Shown one piece after another: positions 1 to 10,445 of a stretch of 64,000 bases of DNA; the first letter of the stretch is position 1, and every line of letters starts with the position of its first letter. This stretch comes from Silene conica (lineage: Eukaryota > Streptophyta > Magnoliopsida > Caryophyllales > Caryophyllaceae), in NCBI GenBank assembly GCA_029255685.2, contig CM055318.2:16993001-17057000 (forward strand). The letters run 5' to 3'. The notes below the pieces were generated by a model. The model ran no database searches, was not told the origin of the DNA, and saw nothing but the letters and a program-made list of their open reading frames with translations. The translations under genes were made by a program, and so were the position numbers.

Positions 1-84
1 TGTTATTGTTTGTTGTTGTTCTTGTTATTGTTGTTTTTGTTATTTTTGGTGTTGTTGTTATTGTTGTTATTGTTGTTGTAGGAT
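1..84. repeat. TTG/TTA-rich microsatellite
   Basis: Imperfect runs of TTG, TTA and TTTTG fill the first 84 bases. No coding signal is visible. The window edge cuts it, so the true length is unknown. Confidence 0.8.
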
Positions 85-125
85 TAGAACGGGCTAGAAA
101 TCGAAAACACGTTTTAGGTAGGGGT

Positions 126-407
126 TGGGACGTGGAAGGGGCACGACTATGGGTGGGTTGGATGTGGGAGGGGCACGGCTAGGTGTGGGTTGGACGTGGG
201 AGGGGCACGGCTAGGGGTGGGTTGGACGTGGGAGGGGCACAGTTGGGCTGGGTAAGGACGTGGGAGGGGCACGACTGGGCTGGGAAGGGACGTGGGAATG
301 GGGTGGCTAGGGTGGGTAGGGACGTGGGAATGGGGTGGCTTGGGTGGGTAGGGACGTGGGAATGGGGTGGCGTGGGTGGATAGGGACGTGGGAATGGGGT
401 GGCTTGG
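126..407. repeat. 32-bp minisatellite, GGACGTGGGA core
   Basis: About nine head-to-tail copies of a 32-bp G-rich unit, each starting with GGACGTGGGA or a close variant. The earlier units continue with GGGGCACGGC and the last four with ATGGGGTGGC, so there are two sub-variants in blocks. The long glycine-rich open frame across it is a by-product of the repeat. The array ends about 60 bases before a small plus-strand ORF. The same GGACGTG core recurs in the palindrome at 3976-4222. Confidence 0.9.
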
Positions 408-468
408 GTTTTTTTTACGTTTTAACCGTATATTTTCAATTTTAATAGTTTAATTTTTTTTTTCAGGA

Positions 469-756
469 ATGGCAACCATGCCATTGAACGATGAAACTTG
501 GCTTTCACAACGGATTGCAGAAGCTGACACAGATCTCGCAAGCCCTGCAGCGGAAAACCCGATGGTGAAACCATCTCTTGAACATCAACGCAACTACTGG
601 ATCAAGAGGCGTGACGCAGTCCGGTTAGTGAACGAAGCTGCAAGTTCGTACCCTCGACGTCCTGACACTCGCCGCCTTGCTGAAGCGAGAAACATGTTAC
701 GCAGTCTTATCTCAACAGGCAATGCATGTGTATTGCAAGATTATGAACGTCAGTAG
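469..756 (+). CDS. hypothetical protein, possible MULE companion ORF
   Basis: A 95-residue open frame that I do not recognise. It is hydrophilic and rich in Arg, Glu and Ala, and probably mostly helical, with no signal peptide, membrane segment or cysteine motif. A polypyrimidine run ending in CAG lies just before the ATG, so this may be the start of a spliced exon with the minisatellite in the upstream intron. It points towards the 3' end of the minus-strand MULE transposase. That convergent layout recalls mudrA and mudrB of maize MuDR, but I see no likeness to MURB. An overlapping frame (677-889) stays open 133 bases further, so an old frameshift near its end is possible. A chance ORF cannot be excluded. 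Confidence 0.4.
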   Translation: MATMPLNDETWLSQRIAEADTDLASPAAENPMVKPSLEHQRNYWIKRRDAVRLVNEAASSYPRRPDTRRLAEARNMLRSLISTGNACVLQDYERQ

Positions 757-1202
757 AATGTATGAAGATAATCACTCAGACGTTAGCGGTGCTCCAGAGA
801 TGCGTGGTTGGTGGGAGTTTGAAAAGACTTTTTTACGGTTAACCGGGGTTATCCCTGTGTATTTTTCGTTTTGGGCCAATGAGGTCTGAACTACGGGATA
901 TATTAGTTAACTTTTATGACTGTTATGCAACTTTGTTTCAAAATTAGTTAACTTTTATCTTTGTAATTTGTTAACTTTTTAGTAGTGAATAAGGTTTGTT
1001 TGACAATGAAATCGCTCTGTTTTTTTGAACGTTTGTGAGAGTCATCTTAAAAGTTCTGAATTTTAGTAGTGAATAAGGTTTGTTGTTGCGATTACAATGG
1101 ACATCTTGAAATTGTAACGGTAACATTTTGAAATTTGAAATCACAACGGTTACATTTCAATATTACAACCTAAACAATACAAATAAATCTCGAAGTACAA
1201 TT
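757..1202. other. AT-rich spacer between convergent ORFs
   Basis: Between the small plus-strand ORF and the transposase stop. It holds short direct repeats such as TTTAGTAGTGAATAAGGTTT (twice) and related GTTAACTTTT blocks. It would hold the 3' UTRs of both genes if they are transcribed. I see no other gene. Confidence 0.5.
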
Positions 1203-3887
1203 TCAAACCGGGGGAGGCTGTCTTCGGCGCCTAGTTCGAGGTGTTGTTCCCATTAAAGTATGCCATCTTTCAATGTTCGACGTGTACAAATCGGCATAAT
1301 GTGCTACTGCAGGTTCTCTTGTCCACTCCCAACAAAGATCGGTCGGTGGCATGGGTGCTTCGCTCAGTGGGCCACTGTAATGCAATCTCATCCAATGGTA
1401 ATGATAGTTTACGATCCACAAGACACCGTACGGACTCGACTCGTGACCCATGGCCCTGAGCGGTAAGAATGTATGACAATTCCATTGCTTGACTCCTTTG
1501 CCCGCCCACTGCCCGATACAACAGATAGTCCAGTTAAACAACGACGCAAAGGCGGTCAAATATTCGGAAGACATCCAATGAAATTCAGCGCAACCACCGC
1601 TGTCGGTAAACTCGATAGCCCTCAATGTATGATCCCATCTGCTCAAAAGCGGAGGCGTACGAGGACACTCATCAAACACTGTCTTGTACACATCGTTTCC
1701 CTGAATCTCTCTAAGACACCACACTCTCATGACCAAGTGGTCCTCCTGCCGACCCCGGGCGGCATGCGATATCACCCTATAACCACAATGACCATCAGCA
1801 ACCACATCAGCCCAACCATCAAAATGCGCCCATAACCCTTGGGGGACAACATATTTTTTGGCCCAAGTACACAAAGGTCCCGTTGTGTAACCGACCTCCA
1901 ATGGTGCACCAATAGGTCCATCTCCAAAATCAGACACCGTACTGACCGAAGGTGTCGTCGAAGGGCTAGAAAATATCTTGGCACATCTTCGGGCAGCATG
2001 CTCAAAAGCGGACTTGTTCCGAGTAGTGGAACTTCTCGGTCTCCCCTTGGGGTTTTCTCGAACCTCAGGTGGACGAATATCCTCATCTGCCGGGTGGAGA
2101 TCATCTCGAAGTTTCTCAATGATTACCCGTCGCTTCGCCGGATCGCTACCCCTAGCTTGCTCTATAAGTGCCTCAAACTCATCATCATCGGTCTTCGGCC
2201 TATGTTCGGGACTGTCGTACACCAAAGTCCTCCAAAACAAGTGCACGTCCTCAACGTGGACCCTCCTACCGTTTTTTTGCATCAGAATCATAATACAAGC
2301 ACAAGGCAACCCGTGAGTAACCTGCATCGCACATCCACAATGTTCATCAAGCCCGTTCCCCAGCTCCATCCCTCTCTTAATCTCATCTTCCATTAACCTA
2401 ATGGCTTTGATAGACACATGTCCTCGCAATAAGGAGAAAAACGGTCCAGCACTTACAGACTTGGTCAGCGATGTCTCTAACTCATGTCGAATCTTGGAGT
2501 GTTGAGCTTCAAGCATGGAGTGAATACGAGTCCACATAGTGTCAAGGTTCAAGTTTTGACTCTTCAACCAAGCCTTCAGGAGGAAATGACACGACTCTAC
2601 CCGGGAAGTAGCCGTGTTACCGAGGTGAAAGTATTTGTTCGTATAGAAAACAAAGAACTTCTTCTTGTAAGTGGCCCATGTTCTCATCACATAACCAGCC
2701 AACTCTACCCAAGTTTCAGTAAGGCTTCCCATGCTCTTCCAAACTCAGCTTGTGTGGTTGCATTGATCACGCGGTACCAACCGGTTTCTTTACTATATAT
2801 ATGCATTATCATGTCTTTGTACATCATCATCTTTCTGCAATTTTGTGTTCTGGTCTCCAAGGCTTTGTTCACATGCCAACGACACAAAATGTGAGAAGTT
2901 TCCGGAGAGAGAGACTCAATAGCCCGGATCAAGCCCAATTCTCGGTCAGTGACAAGAGTAGGTATAGGTGACCCCACAAGTAGCTCCTCTAATCTCCGCA
3001 ACATCCACCCATATATAAGATGTATCATCTTCAGACGGAAGGAGCACAGTGGCAATTAAAAAGGAGGATCCGACCGGTGTCACGCCAACGATCTCAATAA
3101 GTGCAATCTTTAAAACGTTGGTCTTGTAGGTAGCGTCGATAAGAGCCACATATGGGTAAGCACGGAATAGTTTGACGGATTCCGGATGACACATAAACAC
3201 ATGAGTTAACTCCTTCGTATCGGGGTCTGATTCATGCCACTCCACATATTTGGCAGCAACTGCTACAGCCAATAGTTGTTGAGCAGGATTCCTACTTCCT
3301 CTCATCTCACGCCGAACCTTGTTCGACTCGCTATAAATTTGCGCGCTACTTGGTTGGGGTTTATCCGGGGTCCTTTGATGAAGAGCGTTCTTGATATCCC
3401 TCGGCGGAATCGACGCCCGGACTTGTTGCCTCACAAATTCTTTCTCTTCGGCATCCAAGCCGGCAAGATGTCTATCCTAATCTTTATAGGTCGCTACTTC
3501 GTGGTTGTGAAAACCCGCGTTAGTCGAAGTAATAATGTACCAATCAATCGTCGGCTTCCTATCATCCAAATGGGCGTATTCATGCACGGCTCGAATCCTA
3601 AACAAACATCCGCACTTAGCCGACCCTCTCTTACTAGAATTCTTCGGTTTCTCAGGATCGATCTTCTTTCTGGTTCGGTCGTACCTTGAACAACGGAAAT
3701 ACGACCCGAGCAACTCCGGTTGTTTGCGATTTTTGGCCCCATTTGTTGCCTTCACTAAGGCAAAACTATTATCAATAGCTATTCTTTGAGCCCAGTCAAA
3801 CGCCTCATCCCGACTATCAAAAGATGTTTCCATCTCAAATAATCGGTTGTAATTAACCTCATTTCCACCAAACTCCTCAAACGAATC

Positions 3888-4358
3888 CTGTTAATACGCA
3901 AAATTGGTTATATTATAAAATATAAAAAACCACTAAATTTATGTTCAAAACTAAGTAAAATGACGGAAATATAAAGACTTGAAAACTGGTCGTCCAAGCA
4001 TGGTATGGACGGGAAAAGTACACGTCCAAACCATGTATGGACGTGTACTATTCACGTTCATACATGGTGAGGACGTGAATAGTGCACGTCCTCACCATGT
4101 ATGGACGTGAATAGTACACGTCCATGCATGGTTTGGACGTGTACTATTCACGTCCATTCCATGCTTGGACGGCCAGTTTTGCCGTCCATTCCACGCTAGG
4201 ACGACCAATTTTCAAGTCTAATCCAAAATTTCGATTGAGTTTAATTTGTCTATTTTATGGCTTCTACGATTAATTCAACCTAATTTCAACTAAAGGGCTT
4301 AAACATGTAATTCAACAAAAATTAATTGAAAAAAATAATTAAGATTTTAGTTACTTAC
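3888..4358 (-). other. putative intron 1 of the MULE transposase
   Basis: GTAAGT donor at 4358 and TTAACAG acceptor at 3888 on the minus strand. It joins a 9-codon exon to the FAR1-like exon in phase 0. It houses the large palindrome at 3976-4222. The splice sites are read by eye only. Confidence 0.5.
3976..4222. repeat. long imperfect palindrome made of GGACGTG units
   Basis: The arms from about 3982 to 4080 and 4082 to 4180 are near-perfect reverse complements; a second, shorter copy of the outer right arm follows at 4181-4222. Inside the arms, the blocks CCATGYATGGACGTG and ACGTCC alternate every 25-30 bases, so shorter hairpins are also possible. A transcript of either strand would fold into a long stem. 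It lies in the putative intron of the transposase. Confidence 0.85.
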
Positions 4359-4471
4359 CGATGAATCGTTGTCGTCGTTTGACATTAAATCGTTGTCGTT
4401 GTTTGATGTTGAAACCGTTTTTTTTGGATTTTATGTTGTTTTTGTTGTTTTTGTTTCAGAGAATAAAAGGT

Positions 4472-4494
4472 AGAGAGAGAGAGAGAGAGAGAGA
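4472..4494. repeat. (GA)n microsatellite
   Basis: About eleven GA dinucleotides, in what would be the 5' leader side of the MULE transposase (minus strand CT-rich). Confidence 0.85.
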
Positions 4495-4499
4495 AAAGG

Positions 4500-5129
4500 G
4501 CAACTTGTGTCTTTTTTATAGAAAACGTCGACGATTTTTCGCCAAACGCCGACGACCTTTCGCAACCCCCTTTTTAATATGTAAATCAAATTACATAATA
4601 TTTGGGGTTTCAATTGAATTAATTAGGTTTCTTTTTCAATTAATTAGTTTTGAGGTTAATGTGATAGTGCATTTGCTACTGCCGAATCTTACATTATTAA
4701 GCTATTGACTGGTTCCATTAATTCTGATTAGCAATTTATTAGTGGTTGAATTACCCTTTCATCAAGCTATATTTAATTCTGCCGCAGTTCATCAATCATC
4801 ATGTTGACAAAATTTAACGGGTCATCAAAATTGAAGCATAGGGTTGTTTGACTATAATTATTATGATCTAAGATTCTTAGAGATGATTGTTCGCTGGTAT
4901 TAGCAGGGTGCTCGTTAGTGGTTGTTGGATGATGGAGGAGAAAGTCGAAATGAAGAAAATTGAAATTGTAGAAAATTGGAAAATAGGAAGTTGAAACAAG
5001 AAGGGTAAAATTGGAAGTTATGTACTGATGTACATAATTGAGTAAATCATGTAAATAAATGGGCAATACCCTTCCTAATTGTTAGCTTCCTAGTTGTTTA
5101 TTACTCCTATTAAATAAGTTTCCTCTCTA
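4500..5129. other. non-coding, upstream of MULE gene
   Basis: AT-rich sequence with no convincing gene. Open frames here are short and have no domain. It may contain the MULE promoter and its outer end, but no inverted repeat matching the left side was found. Confidence 0.4.
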
Positions 5130-5139
5130 GTTTAGGAAT

Positions 5140-5303
5140 AGTAAGTCTTGCTTGTGACGGGCCACCATTTGTGACGAATATTTTGTGAGATAAAATGGAT
5201 ATAAAATGAGTTAGTGGAGAAAGGGGACCACATGAATAGTGTCAGAGAGAGAAAAAGTGGGTATTTTGTGAGAGGATACCGCCGTCACAAATGAAAATTT
5301 GTG
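5140..5303 (+). mobile_element. MITE, TTGTGACGG family (member A)
   Basis: Starts AGTAAGTCTTGCTTGTGACG and ends with GTCACAAATG...AATTTGTG. The flanks GTTTAGGAAT and GTTTAGGAAA form a 9/10 TSD. Closely related copies lie at 30955-31147 and 31188-31382, where 10-bp duplications are perfect. The TSD length fits a Mutator-type MITE; no coding capacity. Confidence 0.85.
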
Positions 5304-5313
5304 GTTTAGGAAA

Positions 5314-5800
5314 GAGATAGATAGCTTAATATATAAGTTAAGATATTAGATCTAGAGTCAGATTTGTGATATCGAGTAGGAATATAAATAGGGGTCGTGT
5401 AAGACATATTTTACACGTTCTATTCAAATTTCAAATAAAGTTTACGATTTGAAAAACTTGGGTTTAATCTTGCAAGATTAGATTATTACTCTTCCTTACG
5501 AGGCTAACTGATACAAATCAAGCTATAACCCTACGGAATTAGAACAAGATTCGTTAATTCTTTCCCTCCTATCCCAGATCCGTAATTGACAGCAATATGA
5601 CCACTCAAAAAAACAATAACCACCCCACATTGAATCAACAATCACGATTAAAATGTCGCTGCAAGTTTACAATTTCCAAACGTTCATTCAAAGCTACTCA
5701 TTCCGCTCACCTTTCGTTTTTTTTTATTTCGATTCAAAAATACTAATTGACAAATATTTTCTGTTATGTTTAACTTAGGTTGCATTCTTTTTCAACTAAA
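5314..5800. other. AT-rich spacer
   Basis: No gene seen. The stretch 5390-5590 (short direct blocks, a run with TTCGTTAATTC) resembles an old retroelement leader or LTR edge but has no diagnostic end. Confidence 0.35.
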
Positions 5801-6850
5801 CTAGTGTTAAACCCGTGCAAAATTACACGGGTATATTTTTAGAAAAAAATATGGTGGATAATTAATATTACCGAATAGTGTCAATAATACGTGAATATTG
5901 TGCATTCAATTTCTATTATATTGATAATACGTTAAAATGCACATGATAATAATAATGGTATCCATTCTATTATTGTTTTTTTTTAAATCGATATAAATGT
6001 TATTTCAAGGTTTATTTTGTACCGTTATGTTTATTATTTGATTTCGCAAAATATATAAATTTGTACACTATTATTGGTTGTTATATTAATATTATGTTAT
6101 TTTTATTGTTTTTTAATTTATTATTGTCGCTTTTTTTTCGATTGCAAAAATGTACGGGTATATTTAACCGGTATACTTTTAAGAACATCAATATATTGTG
6201 TATTGTAATTATTTATTGGAATTTTTTAACTTTACTCAATTTTGTTTTTAAATTTAGTATTGTCGCTTTTTTTCGATTGCAAAAATGCACCGGTATATTT
6301 AACGGGTATACTCTTGCCAAAATTTAAAATTTCATGTTTATGAATTTATATAGAAAATGTTACGTAATATTTCTTAAACTACGTTATCAGGTATTTATTT
6401 AGAATTTCAGACGGTTATTTCTCAGGAAATTCATAAATGAAATTGCGGTTTATTCTAAACTTTTAATTCCATAAACCGTTTTAATGTTAAAACAGTTGTG
6501 CAAATTATTAATTATCCACAGGTATATTCAATCCCGCAATTAATCATTACGTAAAATTTACGGTTTATTTTTGTAAAATCAAAATAGTTGTGCAAATGAA
6601 TTACACAATTTTACCCGAGTTTTTCGTAAAATTTCATGTTTACGAATTTATATAAAAAATGTTACGTAATATTTCTTAAACTACGATATCAGGTATATAT
6701 TTAGAATTTCAGGCGGTTATTTCCTAGGAAATTCATAAAAGAAATTGCGGGACCCACCTGAGAGAATTAAAAAAAAAATTAAAAAAATCACAATTGCATT
6801 GATGACGTGGCGCGTCGAGGGCTTCTGAAATGATTCAGTAATTATATAGA
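5801..6850 (-). mobile_element. non-autonomous Helitron
   Basis: Read on the minus strand it starts TCTATATAATTACTG and ends with a hairpin (ACCCGTG...GCACGGGT) followed by CTAG. It sits between A and T of the host, as Helitrons do: the plus strand shows A before CTAG at 5801 and T after GA at 6850. No Rep/helicase is encoded. Internal direct repeats occur around 6140-6170 and 6260-6290, and 6330-6440 resembles 6625-6735. Confidence 0.85.
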
Positions 6851-8002
6851 TAAGATTTTTATTTTTATAAATATAGCTACTTTGTGGCTCATTCGAAACA
6901 TTTTATACAAAGCCTTTTAATATGTGGGTTCCTTCCAAGGCCGTCTCTAGCTAAGACGCCTTTTGAGTTATTAAAAGGTTGGAAACCGAGTTTTTAACAT
7001 ATACGCTTTTGGGGATGTCCGTCCGAGGTGAGAATTTACAATCCACGAGAAAAGAAACTAGACCCAAGGGTTATTAGTGGCCATTTCATTGGATATGCCG
7101 AAAAGTCCAAAGGGTTCCAGGATTATGGAATCTAGAAATGCAAAATTTCAGTGAATGACTTGATCAGTGAGAGTACTATAGGAGTTGAACCTGAAAAGGA
7201 TAAACATGAAGCTTCACCCTCTGTTTTAAGTGACATGTTGGTTATTGTTCACGGTCCTGTAGTACGACCGGAGTTCAACAACCAAATACAGAAATTCCAC
7301 AAAATGTCGATCAAAATATGGTGGATCATAATAACGAAGAAGTTCACCATGAGATTGAACAAATTCCATTAAGAAGATCTATTCGAGAAAGGAGATAGAC
7401 TGTTTCTAACGACTACGAAGTATATCTACAAGAATCGGATTGTAATGTTGGAGTTGATAATGATCCTCTATCGTTTTCACAAGCCATAAGTTCTAAAAAT
7501 TCAAACTTATAGATGAATGCTATGACTAATGAGATGAATTCTATGGCGTTTAATCGAGTTTGGGATCTCGTCGAGTTGCCAGATAGTGTAAAAACCATCA
7601 GATGCAAGTGAGTCTTTAAGAGTGAGACTCACTTGGGAACATCGAGAGATATAAGGCAAGACTGGTTGCCAAGGGTCCACTCAAAGAGAAGGACTCGACT
7701 ACATGGAGACTTCTCCTCTTGTATCAAAGAAAGATTCTCTTTGAGTTATCCTGGCATTAGTAGTTCATTTTGAGTTACATCAGACGGATGTGAAAACGAC
7801 ATTTCTTAATGGTAATTTAGAGGAAGAGGTTTACTACATGAGACAACCTGAAGGATTCTACTCTAAAAATGGTGACCATTTGGTTTGTAAGCTAAATAAA
7901 TCCATATACGGTTTGAAACAAGCCTCCCGACAATGGTACAAGAAGCTCCATGAAGTAATTTCTTCATTCGGTTTTGAAGAAAATATTATGGACCAATGTA
8001 TA
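6851..8002 (+). pseudogene. Ty1/copia polyprotein remnant, 5' part
   Basis: Broken reading frames give pieces typical of a copia pol gene. Around 6905-7130 lies the end of integrase (GWKP; RIYNPREKKLDPR; GHFIGYA). At 7790-8002 comes the start of the reverse transcriptase (DVKTTFLNGNLEEEVYYMRQ; LNKSIYGLKQASRQWYKKL). Stops and frame changes separate the blocks. The frame breaks at 8002 in codons for QCI, where a 7.2 kb solo LTR with a GTATA TSD has landed; the frame resumes at 15175. The 5' LTR and gag are not recognisable upstream. When alive it would have made integrase and reverse transcriptase in virus-like particles. Confidence 0.85.
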
Positions 8003-8138
8003 TGTAATACTCGTAAAATCCGTCAATAAAATAAAATGAGAAATTTATTGACAATACAAGTATCGCTTATAGAGACACGTAAAACCGTCGTATGCACCGT
8101 TTTCTGTCATATAATCTTTAGTCGTACACTTTAGACAA

Positions 8139-8245
8139 GTGGACCAATGCATGTCTAGACATGTGGAGCAATGCATGTCTAGACAAATTGACCAATGCAT
8201 GTCTAGACATGTGGACCAATGCATGCCTAAACATTTGGCATAAGC
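8139..8245. repeat. short tandem repeat, ~24 bp, GCATGTCTAGACA
   Basis: Four to five copies of a unit containing CCAATGCATGTCTAGACA. It lies in the 5' part of the solo LTR and is itself nearly palindromic (TGTCTAGACA). Confidence 0.85.
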
Positions 8246-8367
8246 ATAAGAAGACCTCTCCCTCTTTGTTCCCCCATTCCCACGCCATTTCCATTCTCCC
8301 ATCAGATTTCTTTCACACACACAAAAAAAAATAAAGAGAAAGAGAGGGAAAACGAGAAGGAGAAGAA

Positions 8368-8386
8368 GAGAGAGAGAGAGAGAGAG
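8368..8386. repeat. (GA)n microsatellite in LTR
   Basis: Purine-rich tract ending in a GA run, downstream of the tandem repeat; possibly part of the LTR leader. Confidence 0.7.
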
Positions 8387-9186
8387 CTAGGAGGAGGATC
8401 TTGCCTAACATTAAGTTTCCACTTAGTAAGCATATACAAACCCATTTCATTCTGATTTTATCGTCATATAAACACACTCACAGGTTAATAAACATCATAA
8501 CATCACTAAAGAAAACTAAACTCATGCATGCAAGAATTAAAAATGGTAAAAACCTTTCTTTTGTCAAAAAAAAACGTAGGATGCATGTGGGGGTCCGAAA
8601 TCACAAGTTAAAATTGATATTTTCAGGTGAAAAAAATATATGATGTTGGATTTGTTATCTTGAGTATGCTCACCAAAATTCATAAAAAGTTGCATGAAAT
8701 ACTAGGGGTGTTAACGAGCCGACCCGAGCCCGAACTTAGCGTTGCTCGGCTTGTGCTCGATTACAAAAACTCGAGCTCGAGCTCGAGCTCGAGGCGATTT
8801 TACCCGAACTTGAAAAAAATGCGCTCATTACAAAGCTTGCGAGCTTTAACACGAGCTCGAGCCAAATCGAGCCTATTTAAAATTGTTTATTTTTTTTATT
8901 TTTTCTTCCGATATTTTCAACAATAAGGTTCGAACATTTTACGTAATAATATTAAGCAAATCAACAAGATATTTGATATATATGTTACAAAGATATAATA
9001 ATGATAAAATATTTTTGTAAAATATGAGCATATTTTATAAAATATGATTAATATCTTAGGTAATCTCAAATGTTCACTACAACAAATACAGTGCATTAAT
9101 GACGCTTTTTGAAGCGTTTTTCGACGCTTTAAAGTGTCAAATTTTTGTTTATCGACGCTTCCAAAAAGCGTCAATTTTCTGGCCGT

Positions 9187-9490
9187 CGTTATATTTCGAC
9201 GCTTTTTTTTGTCATTATATGTGACGTTTGAAAGTGTCTTCAGTGATTATTGACGCTTTTATTTGTCAATACATGTGACGTTTAAAAGTATCTTCAACGA
9301 TTATTAACGCTTTAGTTTGTCAACAAATGTGACGCTTTGAAGTGTCTTCAGCCATTATTGACGCTTTTATTTGTCAACAAATATGACGCTAAAAAGTGTC
9401 TTCAGCGATTATTGACACTTTTACTTGTCAACAAATGTGACGCTTTGAAGTGTCATCAGCGACGATTGACGCTTTTATATGTAACTTACT
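9187..9490. repeat. ~54-bp subterminal tandem array, GACGCTTTT
   Basis: Five to six diverged copies of a unit of about 54 bases: GACGCTTTTATTTGTCAACA, then a GTGACG(C)TTTGAAGTGTC block, then TTCAGCGATTATT. GACGC and its complement-like GTGACGC alternate. It lies just inside the left end of the CACTA-like element. Confidence 0.85.
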
Positions 9491-10445
9491 GAGACATAAG
9501 TAAGCGTCAATTTTCTAAATTTTGACGTTTCAAACTCTCAATCTCAGTGATGTCTTTGGCTACCAATGTAAATTCTTAATTATTACCGTCATAGTATAAT
9601 TATTATGGATATTCTATTTTTTAGAGGGTTGTTTCCCTCAAATTCATGGTCAAAATAAATTGCACTTACAAAAGCAATCAATTTACAACACACAAGAATG
9701 TCATACTATCAATATATATATTCCCCTGAAAAAAAGCTGAAAGTGTATATTCAAAATCTCTTCACAGTAATAACATATGTATGTATTCAATCTAAAACTT
9801 GGGATTCAAATAAAACCTTGCTAATTAAATGAGATACAAGTGCACATAAAAAGTTCATCTAGTAATCTACAATATAGAGCTGCCATCTTTTTGTTGTATT
9901 ATAAGTTTCCCTCGTCTCTAAATATGTTTGTGAGCCTGTTAAAGATAGAAAAAATAAATTAATAACAATATACTCAATCACTAGCGAGATTAGAAACAAA
10001 CTACGACACTCACTTAAAGTGAAACCAACTGAAAGCATAGATTACCATCTTGATTTAATTGAGGAGCTTACATTCAGCCATTTGCAGCGCAATGCTATAT
10101 CACGAACAATCTTTATTTGGCAAATTCAAAGCAATCTTAGCATAACGACTAACACTTATTTCTGAAGCACATCTGCAATTCATTTAAAGCAAGTGAGATT
10201 AAGATCTTGAAGAAAGAAGCCAGAAAATGAACACTTGTGAGTTGTGATGCATCTAAAGACATGCAGACCAATCAATGAAGTTCACGACCTTGCATCTCAA
10301 CTCTCAAGCAGGAAGATACTACAATAAATATTAAAAAAAGGCTGAAACCTCTGCGACAATGTTGATAGTCTTGACATGCACAACAACAGCTAAATATTCA
10401 ACGCAAAGAACTCCAAATATATAGTGAAAAGAAAAGCAGACTAGA

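Larger units (their letters stand above)
1203..4385 (-). pseudogene. Mutator-like transposase with OTU protease domain, broken
   Basis: Seen: a short first exon at 4385-4359 (MSNDDNDSS) has a GTAAGT donor; an acceptor before 3887 opens the main exon in the same phase. In order the protein has a FAR1-like N-terminal region (about 3830-3480), a MULE transposase core with candidate acidic residues in ALIDATYK and VTDREL, a SWIM-like knuckle (CGC then GLPCAC, where CxH is usual), and a C-terminal OTU-like cysteine protease (DGHCGYR with the putative catalytic Asp and Cys; a His in NYHYHW). Lesions: a TAG at 3477-3479, an apparent 4-nt insertion near 3002-3012, and a 1-nt loss near 2727-2730. The two frameshifts cancel, so the 3' half is back in the first frame. 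MULE transposases cut and paste DNA; the OTU domain is inferred to act on ubiquitin or a similar modifier. Inactive as it stands. I could not fix the element's terminal inverted repeats (TIRs). Confidence 0.85.

Noticed and set aside
183-383. Glycine/Trp-rich open frame of 66 codons
   Set aside because: It is a translation of the 32-bp minisatellite; the peptide repeats with the DNA unit and has no protein-like feature beyond that.
1241-2894. Plus-strand open frames opposite the MULE gene
   Set aside because: They are antisense shadows of the transposase/OTU frame and carry no domain.
4773-5066. 97-codon minus-strand ORF
   Set aside because: Low-complexity Phe/Leu/Asn-rich text in AT-rich DNA, with no family match or neighbouring exon.
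8139-8245. CRISPR-like array
   Set aside because: Units are contiguous with no unique spacers, and the sequence is plant nuclear DNA. It is a plain short tandem repeat; the same holds for the arrays at 9187-9490 and 61436-61775.
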